Positions 26,959 to 35,357 of a stretch of 64,000 nucleotides of DNA are shown piece by piece. Both the position numbers and the translations under genes were made by a program. Position 1 is the stretch's first letter. Every line of letters begins with the position of its first letter. The notes beneath the pieces are model-generated. The model had not been told where the DNA came from. It made no database searches and saw nothing but the letters and a program-made list of their open reading frames with translations. Source of the DNA: Promethearchaeota archaeon. GTDB lineage: Archaea > Asgardarchaeota > Lokiarchaeia > Helarchaeales > RDOG01. Location: positions 111,321 through 175,320 of the forward strand of contig RDOG01000008.1 in the NCBI GenBank assembly GCA_011365055.1, given 5' to 3'.

Positions 26959-27317
26959 CGAGAAACTCCTATTTTTTAACTAAATCTTCTTGGTTTTGTA
27001 TTATTTTGTGAATTATCTTGACGATTTCAAGTATTTCAAGTAATGAACTATGTAAATAAAACATTCGTATTTTTAATTAGAATAACGAAATTCAGTTATG
27101 AAAGTAAGAAAAAATATATCAAAATCATAATTTAATAACTAAAAAAATCCCTTTTTTAGTGAAATTTTTAGTATTTTTTACGGAAATTTTCTGACAATAC
27201 AAACGTTTTTTTAAGATATCTGTAATAATTTGACGAATTTTATGAACTATAGATTTATTTAGGAGCACATTTATTAATATATACAACAAAAAAAGGAAAT
27301 ATCTTTGATAAAGTGGG
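26907..27317. other. Intergenic region between Lrp gene 1 and small cysteine-rich ORF
   Basis: About 410 bases. Apart from the inverted repeat at its left end I see A/T-rich sequence, an ACGGAAA element near 27179 similar to the TTCGGAA motifs nearby, and no additional gene. Confidence 0.5.
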
Positions 27318-27326
27318 TTGGTTATT

Positions 27327-27596
27327 ATGTGTAATTATTGTGATTGCGAAGCAATTGATTTTTGTTCAATCCGAGGGTACATGTCGATAGGAAGCTGTTG
27401 CGAAAAATGTGGATTTATAATCAATAATGAATGCACAAGAATTGAAATATTAAAAAAAGTAGATGATCCAGAGGAAATATTGATTTCAAAAACCATAAAT
27501 AACTTAGAGAAAAAAATATTGGAAGATCTAGGGAGATTTAAAAACGAATTGCTTCAAAAGAAGAAACAAAAAATATTCATATTGAATCCAAAATAA
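27327..27596 (+). CDS. Small cysteine-rich protein, probable metal-binding, 89 aa
   Basis: Not recognised. The first half carries eight cysteines: a C-x2-C-x-C cluster at residues 2-7, one at 13, a CCxxC group near 25-29 and one near 37. This would suit one zinc or iron-sulfur site. The second half is a Lys/Glu-rich helix. ATG at 27327 sits behind GGGTTGG; an in-frame TTG at 27318 would add three residues. It lies between two Lrp genes in the dyad-rich region. Could be a small iron-sulfur or zinc regulator; function unknown. Confidence 0.6.
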   Translation: MCNYCDCEAIDFCSIRGYMSIGSCCEKCGFIINNECTRIEILKKVDDPEEILISKTINNLEKKILEDLGRFKNELLQKKKQKIFILNPK

Positions 27597-27774
27597 TAAT
27601 TTCTTTTTCTAATCTATTTTGATATTATATTTAATTTTATACAAAAACATATAAATTAAGATATTTTTGGATTTAATTATTTTATCTAAGGAATTTTCCC
27701 AAATTCCCCTCCAAATATATAAATGAATTACGAAATTTAAGTAGAATCAATATGATTTTTCCGAATTTTCGTTC

Positions 27775-27873
27775 TTTTACCTAGAAATATTAATGAAATT
27801 CCGAAGAATCGGAAACTTTTTAGGTAAAACTTAATTAAAATTAAGTGAGAAATTACTAATTTCTACTAGAAAT
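27775..27873 (+). promoter_or_regulatory. Dyad-rich leader before the 80-residue ORF
   Basis: Four inverted repeats fall within 100 bases. TTTTACCTA/TAGGTAAAA (27775-27783, 27821-27829) encloses TTCCGA-AGAA-TCGGAA (27799-27814). Then come ACTTAATT/AATTAAGT with a 2-base centre (27829-27846), and AGAAAT-ATTTCT-AGAAAT (27848-27873), in which the middle element can pair with either flank. This may be clustered operators or a folded mRNA leader with alternative stems. No known riboswitch class is recognised. Confidence 0.45.
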
Positions 27874-27884
27874 ACGTGATTTAT

Positions 27885-28127
27885 ATGAACGAAAATAAGT
27901 TAATACCGATCCATAATACCGAATCTTACATTAAAAACGAATTATATGAAATAGGTGGATTGCCAGGACATAAATTTGAAGTGATAAAATTAACTTCAAT
28001 AGACATTGATGAAGAATGTTGCCCAGTTTTGAGATATATTGTATTAATTAAGCATTTTTTGCCAAATGGAAAGCTAGATTTAAATCATTTTAAAATGCAT
28101 GTTTTTCTAATGTATCCAAACCTCTAA
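27885..28127 (+). CDS. Unknown small protein, 80 aa
   Basis: No recognised domain. Mixed alpha/beta composition with a Cys-Cys pair near residue 46 and aromatic/hydrophobic strands at the end. The ATG at 27885 is preferred because GTGAT at 27876-27880 is a good Shine-Dalgarno for it; that GTG could itself be a start, adding three residues. It follows the dyad-rich leader and precedes the convergent second Lrp gene. Moderate confidence that it is expressed. Confidence 0.5.
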   Translation: MNENKLIPIHNTESYIKNELYEIGGLPGHKFEVIKLTSIDIDEECCPVLRYIVLIKHFLPNGKLDLNHFKMHVFLMYPNL

Positions 28128-28318
28128 AAATTTTAAAATAATTTTTAAAAAACTGAGCTGAATTAATTTAGATTTTTCTCTAAAAAAATATGTGAATTTA
28201 TTTGCAAGATTTGATAAATTATTTAAAAACCTTTAATTTCTAATGCTAAATTTTCAAATTTTCAAATAATAAATTAAAAAATTATAGCATTTTTAATTCA
28301 AAATAATAAAAAAAATGA

Positions 28319-28762
28319 TTAATTGGTTCTTTTAAGTACTCTTAGCACTATACAAGATTCAATTTCAGAAATACCACGAATTTCTCTCACGGTTTCAATA
28401 AATTCGTCCAATTTTTGTAGACTAGCAACTTCTATCTTTAGAAGGATTCCACACTTACCAGACATATAAAATGATTCAGAAACTTCGGGATAGGTCGAAA
28501 TTTCATCTGCAATTTCCTTAATATTAGATTGATTATTTGGAATTATTGTTATGAAAGCTAATACCGTTTTTCCCCCTTGTTCAGGGTTGAGTTGAATTGT
28601 AAATTTATCAATTATGTTTTTTTTAATTAATTTAGATACCCTTTTTCGAACAGTACTTTCACTTAAGCCTAAATGTTCGGAAATCTCTCTATATGGTTTT
28701 CTTCCATCATTCATTAGCATTTGAATTATTTTTTTATTAATATCATCTAATTCTTGAATCAA
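28319..28762 (-). CDS. Lrp/AsnC-family transcriptional regulator 2
   Basis: Paralogue of the regulator at 26442, with the same layout: winged helix (SEHLGLSESTVRKRVSKL) and AsnC domain (SFYMSGKCGILLKIE, IESCIVLR). 147 residues. Identical blocks such as QSNIKEIADEI/QI and SESTVRKRV indicate a fairly recent duplication, while the recognition helix and ligand-binding region differ. TTG start behind GGGGG. Two TTCGGAA elements (28820-28826 and 28851-28857), exactly 31 bases apart, lie upstream, consistent with autoregulation on one helix face. Confidence 0.9.
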   Translation of the reverse strand: MIQELDDINKKIIQMLMNDGRKPYREISEHLGLSESTVRKRVSKLIKKNIIDKFTIQLNPEQGGKTVLAFITIIPNNQSNIKEIADEISTYPEVSESFYMSGKCGILLKIEVASLQKLDEFIETVREIRGISEIESCIVLRVLKRTN

Positions 28763-28819
28763 GCAAAACCCCCATTTGATACTGATCTAATACTTATCGT
28801 ATATTTATTATTTATTTTT

Positions 28820-28857
28820 TTCGGAAAATTAATGCTTTTTTTACCAAAAATTCGGAA
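28820..28857. promoter_or_regulatory. Paired TTCGGAA elements upstream of Lrp gene 2
   Basis: TTCGGAAAA at 28820-28828 and at 28851-28859, spaced 31 bases (about three helical turns), 58-95 bases upstream of the regulator start. The same core occurs at 27759-27765 and 27799-27814 and, as TCCGAAAT/ATTTCGGA, at 25055 and 25134. Confidence 0.45.
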
Positions 28858-28939
28858 AAATTTAATCATTTGAGCTTTATTTTAGTAATAAATCAGATCT
28901 GAAGAATTTCAAAATTAAAAAAGAATTGGGAAAAAAAAT

Positions 28940-29638
28940 CTAAAAATCCAAATCAATTTCATTTAAATAATTAATATATAAATCATTTTCTCTAATTTCT
29001 ATTTTATTTAACATTGCTTTTATGATTACTCCTTTTTCTTTAGCCAATTTCAGTTCTTTACTAAATATCGGATCCATTTCTTCATTTGGTCTAAATTTTA
29101 TTGCATCATGACGTTGAATGACAAAAAAAATCATTGAAATAAAATTATTTTTTAAAGCTTCAATTAACTCGGAAACGTGCCTTGTCCCCCTTATAGTTGG
29201 GGCATCTGGAAACAAAGCAATATCTTCAATCACAAGATTACATCCTTTAACTTCAAGTAAATATTTTTCATTTCCTTTTTTGAGATAAAAGTCAAGGCGG
29301 CTATTCCCATAAGAAAATTCGGATTTTCTAAGATCAAATTTTGTTTTAAACAATCGATTTTTGTGTAATAAGTCTAAAACATGTTTATTTGGAACACGTG
29401 AATCGATACCCACGATTAAGTTATCGTGTTCTACTGCGATTAGATCAAAATCAGTTTTACGCCCTTCTTTTTTAGCAGAAGTTAAATATACTTTTTTACC
29501 TTTATACAATAATTCTTTTAATCTTCCTGGATCTGGAATGAAACAAGGAATTTCTTCTCCATTTAATTCAACATACCCTAAAAAACGATTTGGTCGTTTA
29601 ATAAAAGTAGCGGGTATGATATTTTTAGCCAAGATCAT
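28940..29638 (-). CDS. sfsA: SfsA family protein (DNA/RNA-binding, sugar fermentation stimulation homologue)
   Basis: The family's hallmarks are all present: N-terminal OB-like part RPNRFLGYVELNGEEIPCFIPDPGR in consecutive pieces near residues 14-38, SRVPNKHVL near 82, then a nuclease-like core with YGNSRLDF (near 110), LLEVKGCNL (near 126) and FPDAPTIRGTRHVSEL (near 142). 232 residues is typical. The biochemical role of SfsA is poorly known; the core resembles PD-(D/E)xK nucleases and binds DNA. It is the last gene after iscS-iscU, with an 18-base gap. Confidence 0.92.
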   Translation of the reverse strand: MILAKNIIPATFIKRPNRFLGYVELNGEEIPCFIPDPGRLKELLYKGKKVYLTSAKKEGRKTDFDLIAVEHDNLIVGIDSRVPNKHVLDLLHKNRLFKTKFDLRKSEFSYGNSRLDFYLKKGNEKYLLEVKGCNLVIEDIALFPDAPTIRGTRHVSELIEALKNNFISMIFFVIQRHDAIKFRPNEEMDPIFSKELKLAKEKGVIIKAMLNKIEIRENDLYINYLNEIDLDF

Positions 29639-29656
29639 CTAAAAAACAAGATGATT

Positions 29657-30025
29657 TTACTGGTTTTTCTTTTTATAATCTTCAATTGCATTATGTAGGG
29701 CATCCGCAGCCAAGTTAGAACAATGAAGTTTAACAGGAGGCAATCCTTCTAATGCATCAGCAACATCATTTCTTGAAATTTTCATTGCCTCTTCAAGACT
29801 TTTTCCTTTAGCTAATTCAGTAATCATAGAAGCAGTTGCAATAGCTGCTGCACATCCAAAAGTCTCAACCTTTATATCTTCGATCTTATTATCTTTAACT
29901 TTTATGTAGCAATACATCATATCACCGCATGTGGGATTACCTATTTCTCCAATCCCATCTGCGTTTTCTATTTTTCCTACATTACGCGGATTTTTGAAAT
30001 GTTCCATTACTTTTTCACTATACAT
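29657..30025 (-). CDS. iscU: IscU/NifU-type iron-sulfur cluster scaffold
   Basis: Scaffold on which [2Fe-2S]/[4Fe-4S] clusters are built. The three ligand cysteines are Cys33 (NPTCGD), Cys58 (FGCAAAIA) and Cys102 (KLHCSNLA), with Asp35 also conserved. 122 residues, without the C-terminal ferredoxin/Nfu extension of NifU. It follows iscS by 11 bases with AAGGTGAT before the ATG. This pair would supply clusters to the many Fe-S proteins encoded nearby. Confidence 0.95.
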   Translation of the reverse strand: MYSEKVMEHFKNPRNVGKIENADGIGEIGNPTCGDMMYCYIKVKDNKIEDIKVETFGCAAAIATASMITELAKGKSLEEAMKISRNDVADALEGLPPVKLHCSNLAADALHNAIEDYKKKNQ

Positions 30026-30036
30026 AAATAATCACC

Positions 30037-31260
30037 TTAATGGACTTCACAATCTTCTTCTTCATATTTAATATTTCTATCGGGTTTTAATGGACTCATC
30101 TTTCTTAAATCATTAATTACTTTTTTCAACTTATCGATGAAATATTCAGCTTCTTCAATCGTATTTTCACGTCCCAAGCTAGCTCGGATCGTTCCATGAA
30201 GACCTTCTTCAACAGTGAGTCCAATAGCTTGGAGAACGTGTGATGGATCTAAACTTTTAGAAGCACATGCTGACCCGGTGGAAACAGCTATTCCTTCAGC
30301 ATCAAGTCTGAAGAGAATTGCTTCTCCTTCTACATATTTAAAAGCAAAATTTATATTATTACATAAACGTTTATTACCATGCGATTCTATATTAGGCCCA
30401 TTGAGTTGAGTATAGGGAATCTCATCTAAAATTGTTTTTATTATCATATCTCGTAAATTTACCATGTGTTTGATATTATCCTCAGTTGCTAATTCCACCG
30501 CTTTAGCAAATCCTACGATTCCAGGGATATTTTCGGTACCAGCTCTAAAATTAAACTCGTGACTTCCTCCATCAATTAATTTCTTGACATTTCGTTTTCG
30601 CTGTAAATCTTTCGAAATGTACAATGCACCTATTCCTTTAGGACCGTGAATTTTATGTGCAGTTATTGAAACGAGATCTAAATTATATTTTTTAACGTCT
30701 AATGGAACTTTTGTAAATGCTTGTACTGCATCTGAATGAAATATGATGTTTTTATCTCTACATATTTTTCCTATCGCTTCCAAATCTTGGATGGTTCCAA
30801 TTTCATTGTTAGCATGCATGATTGAAACTAATATCGTGTTATCATTGATCTCTTTTTCTAATTGATTTAAATCTATAAATCCTTCCTTATCAACATTCAA
30901 TAACGTTATTTTAAATCCTTCATTTTCGAGAGTCTCGACAGATCTTAAAATGGCAGGATGTTCTATCTTTGTTGTTATTACATGATCTTTCTGGTGTTTC
31001 TCTTTAAAGATGCGTGCAATACCCTTGAGTGCGAAATTATCACTTTCAGTTCCTCCTGAGGTAAAAATTAATTCATCATAATTAGCATTCATTTTATCAG
31101 CAATTGTTTTCCTGCTATTATCAAGAGCCTCGTGAGCTTCCATACCAAATTCATGTAATGAGCTTGCATTTCCAAATATTTCTAAATAATATGGAAGCAT
31201 GGCATCTACAACTCTTTTATCCACAGGAGTTGTAGCAGAATGATCGAAATATACACGCAT
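30037..31260 (-). CDS. iscS: Cysteine desulfurase (IscS/NifS)
   Basis: PLP enzyme that takes sulfur from cysteine for iron-sulfur clusters and thiolated tRNA. Start motif MRVYFDHSATTPV; PLP-binding lysine Lys203 in TAHKIHGPKG; HSDAVQ near 175; catalytic Cys332 in STGSACASKSLDPSHVL. 407 residues, class I type. The ATG is preceded by GGGG. A tRNA-Cys gene lies 42 bases upstream on the same strand, so the two may share a transcript. iscU follows directly. Confidence 0.96.
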   Translation of the reverse strand: MRVYFDHSATTPVDKRVVDAMLPYYLEIFGNASSLHEFGMEAHEALDNSRKTIADKMNANYDELIFTSGGTESDNFALKGIARIFKEKHQKDHVITTKIEHPAILRSVETLENEGFKITLLNVDKEGFIDLNQLEKEINDNTILVSIMHANNEIGTIQDLEAIGKICRDKNIIFHSDAVQAFTKVPLDVKKYNLDLVSITAHKIHGPKGIGALYISKDLQRKRNVKKLIDGGSHEFNFRAGTENIPGIVGFAKAVELATEDNIKHMVNLRDMIIKTILDEIPYTQLNGPNIESHGNKRLCNNINFAFKYVEGEAILFRLDAEGIAVSTGSACASKSLDPSHVLQAIGLTVEEGLHGTIRASLGRENTIEEAEYFIDKLKKVINDLRKMSPLKPDRNIKYEEEDCEVH

Positions 31261-31302
31261 CTTGAAACCCCTTTAATTCTGAAATGATTACATTTTTAAA
31301 AA

Positions 31303-31377
31303 TGGAGCCAGAGCCCGGATTTGAACCGGGGAAAAGTGACTCTGCAGGCCACCGCCCTACCGCTAGACGACTCTGGC
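31303..31377 (-). tRNA. tRNA-Cys (anticodon GCA), CCA encoded
   Basis: On the minus strand, acceptor GCCAGAG pairs with CTCTGGC. The D arm is GTCT/GGGC. The anticodon stem GTGGC/GTCAC encloses loop CTGCAGA with anticodon GCA. The T stem is CCCGG/CCGGG with loop TTCAAAT, and the variable loop TTTTC. Discriminator T is followed by a genomically encoded CCA (31303-31305). No intron. It sits just upstream of cysteine desulfurase on the same strand. Confidence 0.96.
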
Positions 31378-31455
31378 TCATTTAACAATCATATTACATA
31401 GTTATTATTAAAAATTTATCATTCAAAAAGTAACTTGGTATTTAAGTTTAATTGA

Positions 31456-32373
31456 TTATAATAACCCATTTTTAATTAAATATCGCTTAATACCATTACA
31501 ACCCATTCTGAAGGAATTAAAATTTTCTGGAAATCTCTTTACCATCAAGATCCGTTCTTGTAATTTTTCAATTATTTGTTTTCCATCTAATTCGGTTCCA
31601 AACTCTTTTAAAATGTTTCTTATCTCGTTGACAAAAAGAACGTGTTGTTCTCTTACTTTATTAAATATGTTTTGATTTAATTTAGGGGGTGCAGGACCCA
31701 TATGTGTGAAAAGTAGCAATTTAGGGTCAAGTTCTTCCATCCTAGTTATTGATTTTAAAATTGTTGGTTGATCATAATCAGGAGGCGGAGTAACTATTAT
31801 AGGATAATCTTGTTTCGCTAAAATCTGTGCATGAATCTTGCCTAATAAATCACCAGTGAACAAAATTCCATCTTTTTCGATGAAAAAACAAACATGATGC
31901 TTTGCATGACCAGGTGTATAAAATGTTTTTAATGATATATTCCCAAGGTCAATTTCATCACCTTCTTTCAAAGGAATAATTTGATGTTCAGGAACAGGTA
32001 ATAACTTTCCAATCATAGGAAAAGCACGAGTACCATATGCACGTTCTGCACTTTCATTAAGTCTTTCAGGATTAATAAGATGTTCAACACCCTTTTCATG
32101 TGCAAATACTTTTAATTCAGAATTCATATCAGCAAGTTGTCCAGCAGCACCACAATGATCTAAATGCACGTGAGTGGTTGCAAAATAATCAATATCCTTC
32201 GGGTCCAATCCCAATTTATTAAAACCATTCTTTAAAGACTTCAATTCAGAAGGAAAACCAGATTCAACAACAATTTTTTTTTTAGATCCTCTAATAACAT
32301 AGGCAGAATTCGTGCCTAGATTCTTAATTTTAATTATATCCAATCCGGGTCGGATATTTTCAACTTGAACCAT
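31456..32373 (-). CDS. MBL-fold metallo-hydrolase
   Basis: Metal-binding HxHxDH motif at His68-His70-Asp72-His73 (TTHVHLDHCG), further ligands in TPGHAKHH near 154, FTGDLLG near 173 and a late His in FTHMGP near 222. 305 residues. Glyoxalase-II-like or thioesterase-like chemistry is plausible. It lies 17 bases after the acyl-CoA synthetase-like gene in the same direction, so a thioester substrate is an attractive inference. Confidence 0.87.
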   Translation of the reverse strand: MVQVENIRPGLDIIKIKNLGTNSAYVIRGSKKKIVVESGFPSELKSLKNGFNKLGLDPKDIDYFATTHVHLDHCGAAGQLADMNSELKVFAHEKGVEHLINPERLNESAERAYGTRAFPMIGKLLPVPEHQIIPLKEGDEIDLGNISLKTFYTPGHAKHHVCFFIEKDGILFTGDLLGKIHAQILAKQDYPIIVTPPPDYDQPTILKSITRMEELDPKLLLFTHMGPAPPKLNQNIFNKVREQHVLFVNEIRNILKEFGTELDGKQIIEKLQERILMVKRFPENFNSFRMGCNGIKRYLIKNGLL

Positions 32374-32390
32374 TATAATATCATTGTATT

Positions 32391-33857
32391 TTAATTATTG
32401 AAATCTTTTCTGCTATTTTCGTACCATCCTACAAGGGCAGAATATGTACGAGCAATTTGTCTGAATTCTGGCAAAATTACTACATTATTTGCCCGGAAAA
32501 AGTCAGGCAAGTTATTTCTTGCACGAATTGGTCCAAGGAAAAATACAGGTTTTTCGGATTTTTTAATGTATTTATTCATCTTCTTCACTTGACCCTTTAT
32601 AACTTCACCAAACACTCCCGAGATATCGGATACTTGAACTCCAAAATCGACGATATCACCTTGGTTATCACTAACATCACCAAATAATACTATCAATCCA
32701 TCAATATTATCTTGATTAATTATTAATTTAATGATTCTCCCGAATATATTAAAGTTCATTGAATCAGTTACGTCAATAGGATTTGAGTGGCTCCAATATT
32801 CTGGTAGCCAAGTATTTAATTCTTCTAAAACTTCCGGCTTTAACTGAGGAACTTTCAGGCCTTCTTTATTACAAGCATCTGATGCCATGACTCCAAGACT
32901 TCCTGCAGGAGTGATAATTCCTATATTTCGCCCTTTAGGAATGCATGAGACCATATATGATGTGCAAACATCAATTACTTCGGTTATACTTTCTACCGAA
33001 ATTAAACCAGATTGTTTAACAGCACCTTCAAAAATTTTATTGCTATGTTCACCAGCAATAGCACCGACATGACTCATGGCTGCTTTTCGTCCATCTTGTG
33101 AATTTCCTGATTTGAATAATACAACTGGTTTTTCTCGATTGACCTTTTTAATGATATTTATAAAATCTTTACCGTGCGTAATACCTTCGGTATATGCCCC
33201 AATTACATTTGTCTCAGGATCCTGCCCGTAATATTCAATAAAATCCTGTATTTCTAACCCTGCTGCACCCCCGAGATTGATAAACTTAGAAACTCCAATT
33301 CCTCTTTCTGTTGTTTCAATTAGAAAATGAATACCAGCTGTACCTCCCCTAGTAACATAAGAAATATTCCCAGATAAACATTTAACTCGCGGTCCAAATA
33401 TTGCATTTAATGATACAGCATCACTATAAACACCATTACAATTTGGACCAGTGAAAATAAAACCATTTTTTTTAGCAATTCTAATGATTTCATCCTGTAG
33501 GGATAATTTATCTTTATTATATAAGATGGATTCTCCGAATCCTGAAGAAATGATAATAACAGCTTTACCATCTGATCCAATATCTTCTAAAACACCAGGA
33601 ACAGAACGAGAAGGAACTATTACAAACACCAAGTCAAGTTCAGTATTAACTTCTTTTAACGATTTTTTCACTGATCTTCCTAGAATCTTCGTTTCTTCTC
33701 TCACGTTGGGATTAATAAGATTTAAAGGACCCTTATAATCTCCTGCAACGATATTTGATAAAATCATCCCACTGGGACTCATCAAATTTCTACTAACACC
33801 AACAATTGTTAGATTTTTTGGATGGAAAAAATAATCCATTAATTCAAATTTATTCAT
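32391..33857 (-). CDS. Acyl-CoA synthetase (NDP-forming) alpha-subunit-like / CoA-binding protein
   Basis: CoA-binding Rossmann domain at the N-terminus (IVGVSRNLMSPSGMIL near 18-33, FTGPNCNGVYS near 135), then succinyl-CoA-synthetase-like flavodoxin domains. The MSHVGAIAGEH segment near 264 corresponds to the phospho-histidine motif SHTGxxAG of ADP-forming acyl-CoA synthetases, so the catalytic His is retained. 488 residues, alpha part only. The ATP-grasp beta subunit is not adjacent and must be encoded elsewhere. Expected reaction: acyl-CoA + ADP + phosphate to acid + CoA + ATP, an energy-yielding step in fermentation of peptides or organic acids. Operon with the MBL hydrolase. Confidence 0.85.
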   Translation of the reverse strand: MNKFELMDYFFHPKNLTIVGVSRNLMSPSGMILSNIVAGDYKGPLNLINPNVREETKILGRSVKKSLKEVNTELDLVFVIVPSRSVPGVLEDIGSDGKAVIIISSGFGESILYNKDKLSLQDEIIRIAKKNGFIFTGPNCNGVYSDAVSLNAIFGPRVKCLSGNISYVTRGGTAGIHFLIETTERGIGVSKFINLGGAAGLEIQDFIEYYGQDPETNVIGAYTEGITHGKDFINIIKKVNREKPVVLFKSGNSQDGRKAAMSHVGAIAGEHSNKIFEGAVKQSGLISVESITEVIDVCTSYMVSCIPKGRNIGIITPAGSLGVMASDACNKEGLKVPQLKPEVLEELNTWLPEYWSHSNPIDVTDSMNFNIFGRIIKLIINQDNIDGLIVLFGDVSDNQGDIVDFGVQVSDISGVFGEVIKGQVKKMNKYIKKSEKPVFFLGPIRARNNLPDFFRANNVVILPEFRQIARTYSALVGWYENSRKDFNN

Positions 33858-34216
33858 GGATCATGTTGGTCTATTGAAAATAAAAAATTACGTAAATATG
33901 TCCTATATTCTATTATTTAAAGTGCGATATTTTACCCATATTTTGAATTATCTTTACTTGAAAGAATAAATAAAAATGATGCAACTAGAATTTCACAACC
34001 ATTTAATTAATGATATTCACGAATCCATTAAAAAAAAATTCAGAAAAAATGATTAATTTGTTATAATAAATGGAAAAGAAAAATTTATTCTAAAAAATGA
34101 AAAATTAGATACTATGGTAAAATAAATGATAACTTATGGATTCTAAAACCAAAAAAATTCTTAAAATCACTAAAAACGATAAAAAAATTAATAATAATAA
34201 AAAAAAGTTTGGGAGT
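33858..34216. other. Intergenic region with a possible decayed small ORF
   Basis: About 360 bases. On the plus strand an ATG at 33976 opens 26 codons to a TAA at 34054-34056. The same frame then continues for 22 more protein-like codons to a second TAA. Otherwise A-rich with no recognised element. Confidence 0.4.
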
Positions 34217-34780
34217 TTATCCCATCAATTCAAATCCAAATTCTTCGCCTAAAGCTTCAAAAATAGAACGTAACCCCATTGCTTTTGTTAAATTTCCCTC
34301 AGCTTTGATTTCGCCTGACATGTAAGCTTGCATTGCATCGCCTTCGCCAGACATCATCCCTTTCATTGTTTCTTTTGTCATTTTCATAGTAAGATCAGCA
34401 TCAGGGACTGCTGCAAGTTTATAGTCGAATTTACCTTCTTTGACGATAAAGGTCATGGCGAAATCTGAATCTTCAACTACCATCGAAATGACAGTATCTT
34501 CCACATCTTCTAATTCATCTTGTATATCTTCATTCGAATCTGCTAAGGTTTTCATTGCATCAAAAACAACTGGCATGAATTGTTTCATTAAGTTTAAACT
34601 TTCATCGACTTCAAATTCTGCCATTTTGTCTTTTACAATCTCAGTAAGTTCTGGAATTTCTTTCGCTACTTGAGCAAAACCAACAGCTTTTGCTTTATCT
34701 AATACGTCGGGTAGTGCTTTGATTACCTCATCTTTAGACATATCTTTTATTTTACCTACAATACTTTTTATTTCGTCCAT
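34217..34780 (-). CDS. SCP2 sterol-transfer-domain-like protein
   Basis: C-terminal ~110 residues carry the SCP2 pattern: the Met/Val-rich strands (ISMVVEDSDFAMTFIV) and the DADLTMKMTKETMKGMMSGEGDAMQAYMSGEIKAEG region in successive pieces, ending with a conserved hydrophobic helix. The N-terminal ~75 residues are an acidic helical cap. It probably binds a lipid or acyl chain in the cytoplasm. The start at 34780 is chosen because GTGAGGT lies six bases before that ATG, while the ATG at 34786 touches the Shine-Dalgarno. Stand-alone gene with long flanking gaps. Confidence 0.8.
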   Translation of the reverse strand: MDEIKSIVGKIKDMSKDEVIKALPDVLDKAKAVGFAQVAKEIPELTEIVKDKMAEFEVDESLNLMKQFMPVVFDAMKTLADSNEDIQDELEDVEDTVISMVVEDSDFAMTFIVKEGKFDYKLAAVPDADLTMKMTKETMKGMMSGEGDAMQAYMSGEIKAEGNLTKAMGLRSIFEALGEEFGFELMG

Positions 34781-34786
34781 ATTCAT

Positions 34787-35357
34787 ACCTCACTTATTAT
34801 TCTGGTATATATTTTGATTTTGATTTATTATTTAATGGATGAAAATTAATTTCTGATTATACACTTAAATATTACCTTGAATGTCTAAAGTATAATTATT
34901 TAATTTGCTTAAATTGCACTTCCTAATTATGTCACATGCAATACTTATAATTGATTTATATCAAATTTACAATAATTATTTTCATACAAAAAGGGAATTT
35001 TCTAAGGTACGATAATCATGACCTTACACTTGTTTAAGGAACTTTCCGGCGTTATTTTGGCGTTTGAGTGCTTTCTAAATAGTATCTCGAGGTTGAGAAT
35101 AATTTAAGCGAAGGAAAATTCTTTAAAGAATGATGATAATGATGATGATGATGATGATGATGATGACAATACACACATTTGGAGAAATCATAAACGATAA
35201 TGGGTAAAAATTTCATAGAGATGAAAAATATATTCCCTAACAAAAAAGAAGCAATTAATAGAAAAATCAATTTAAAATTGTTAAATAGAGAAGCTTACAC
35301 GACGAATGGAATTGATTAATCCGATAAAATTGGACTTAGATTTAAAAAAAATGAATT
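34787..35357. other. Intergenic region with ATG/GAT trinucleotide repeat
   Basis: About 570 bases. The right part holds a trinucleotide repeat (35130-35165). The segment 35020-35100 is less A/T-rich than its flanks and contains a 29-codon ORF from the ATG at 35018 that I cannot support as a gene. No promoter dyad was recognised. Confidence 0.45.
35130..35165. repeat. (ATG)n trinucleotide microsatellite
   Basis: Twelve consecutive triplets of ATG with a single ATA interruption (third unit). On the minus strand this reads as a run of CAT and would give a His run in an otherwise implausible ORF. It is a simple repeat likely to vary in length by slippage. Confidence 0.85.

Noticed and set aside
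35052..35270. Leftward 72-codon frame with a run of His
   Set aside because: The His run is only the minus-strand reading of the ATG repeat; the rest is not protein-like and no Shine-Dalgarno precedes it.
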